Assembly (NCBI RefSeq): GCF_900631945.1
Contig: NZ_UZWE01000045.1
Location: 1 to 64,000, forward strand
Source of the DNA: Paracoccus haematequi
GTDB lineage: Bacteria; Pseudomonadota; Alphaproteobacteria; Rhodobacterales; Rhodobacteraceae
Direction: 5' to 3'
DNA: 64,000 nt
Positions 63,520 to 64,000 of this stretch are shown here, piece after piece. A model generated the notes under the pieces. The model saw nothing but the letters and a program-made list of their open reading frames with translations. It did not search any database and was not told the DNA's origin. The stretch's first letter is position 1; every line of letters begins with the position of its first letter. A program made the translations under genes and the position numbers.

Positions 63520-64000
63520 TTATTCCACCGTGACCGATTTCGCCAGGTTGCGGGGCTGGTCCACGTCCGTCCCCTTGGCGACCGCCGTGTGATAGGCCAG
63601 ATACTGCATCGGGATCGCATAGAGGATCGGCTGGAAAACCCCGCCGCCCGAGGGCATCCGCAGGCTTGCCTGAACCCCGTGGCTGGCCGAGGCAAGGCCC
63701 GCCTCGTCCGAGACCAGCAGGATCGGGCCGTGGCGGGCCATCACTTCCTGCATGTTCGAGACGGTCTTTTCGAACAGCGCGTCATGCGGGGCCAGCACGA
63801 TCACCGGCACGTCGCGGTCGATCAGCGCGATCGGCCCATGCTTCAACTCGCCCGATGCGTAACCTTCCGCGTGGATGTAGCTGAGTTCCTTGAGCTTCAG
63901 CGCGCCCTCCAGGGCCACCGGATACAGCGCGCCGCGTCCCAGAAACAGCACGTCGCGGGCCTGGGACAGCCATTCCGACAGCGCCCGGCAGTCGTCCGAC
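63520..64000 (-). CDS. glmS: Glutamine--fructose-6-phosphate aminotransferase, C-terminal part (cut by window edge)
   Basis: Only the last 160 residues are in the window; the gene continues beyond base 64000. Seen are [41 protein letters not shown], then [31 protein letters not shown] and the terminal [15 protein letters not shown] (in pieces), which form the second SIS domain and the conserved C-tail of the isomerase domain. The full enzyme makes glucosamine 6-phosphate for cell wall and lipopolysaccharide. It is convergent with ribH. Confidence 0.95.
   Translation of the reverse strand, partial: SDDCRALSEWLSQARDVLFLGRGALYPVALEGALKLKELSYIHAEGYASGELKHGPIALIDRDVPVIVLAPHDALFEKTVSNMQEVMARHGPILLVSDEAGLASASHGVQASLRMPSGGGVFQPILYAIPMQYLAYHTAVAKGTDVDQPRNLAKSVTVE

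Overview
The window looks like a chromosomal segment of a high-GC alphaproteobacterium of the Rhodobacteraceae/Paracoccaceae type (Paracoccus-like). This is inferred from base composition, from codon use rich in G/C third positions, from 4-bp ATGA/GTGA operon overlaps, and from family-typical small proteins (DUF6525-like, DUF6902-like), a 556-residue formate-THF ligase and a type II lumazine synthase. No rRNA is present, so the genus is an inference.

Layout. (1) 1-8.0 kb is an accessory block: a palindrome and a decayed ORF at the left edge, a leftward run (SRPBCC, secreted alpha/beta hydrolase, amidase, GNAT acetyltransferase, small membrane protein, DUF5946), a divergent GlxA/AraC-type regulator, then a glutathione S-transferase and two small membrane proteins. 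(2) 8.1-15.8 kb is core: a DUF6902-like protein, fhs, a uracil-DNA glycosylase-like protein, a capsule-export operon kpsT-kpsE-kdsA and a BaiN-type flavoprotein. (3) 15.8-20.2 kb is a mobile scar: tRNA-Gln(UUG), repeats, a 918-residue beta-helix tail-spike-like protein with a small partner, and a frameshifted IS5/IS903-type remnant. (4) 20.2-21.9 kb holds an Lrp regulator divergent from trxB.

(5) 22.0-39.2 kb is the centrepiece, an erythritol-type polyol locus. A leftward operon encodes a DUF2291 protein and an ABC importer (eryE, eryF, eryG). A divergent operon carries eryA (kinase), eryB (dehydrogenase), eryC (racemase), an iron-type alcohol dehydrogenase and eryD (SorC/DeoR-type repressor). 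A second divergent pair follows: transketolase to the left, and eryR (DeoR) - eryH (TpiA-like) - eryI (RpiB-like) - fbp - fba to the right, around a clean TGTT...AACA operator. Published work on Brucella shows that EryA-B-C-H-I turn erythritol into erythrose 4-phosphate. The co-located transketolase, FBPase/SBPase-type phosphatase and class II aldolase could use that product through sedoheptulose bisphosphate without transaldolase. I consider this the most interesting hypothesis in the window.

(6) 39.2-64 kb is mostly housekeeping: a CobW/ZigA metallochaperone with a DUF6525-like gene behind a probable Zur box, an ABC-F ATPase, a MipA/OmpV porin-like protein, a uracil/xanthine permease next to an IS3 scrap, a CorC/HlyC protein, TerC, an AGE-family epimerase, a PhoD-like phosphatase, a retropepsin-like protease with MarC, tatABC plus a DUF815 ATPase, a ThDP enzyme, a PepSY/two-component operon, an RTX repeat protein, a hybrid sensor kinase, an FMN riboswitch with ribH, and the 3' part of glmS, which runs off the right edge.
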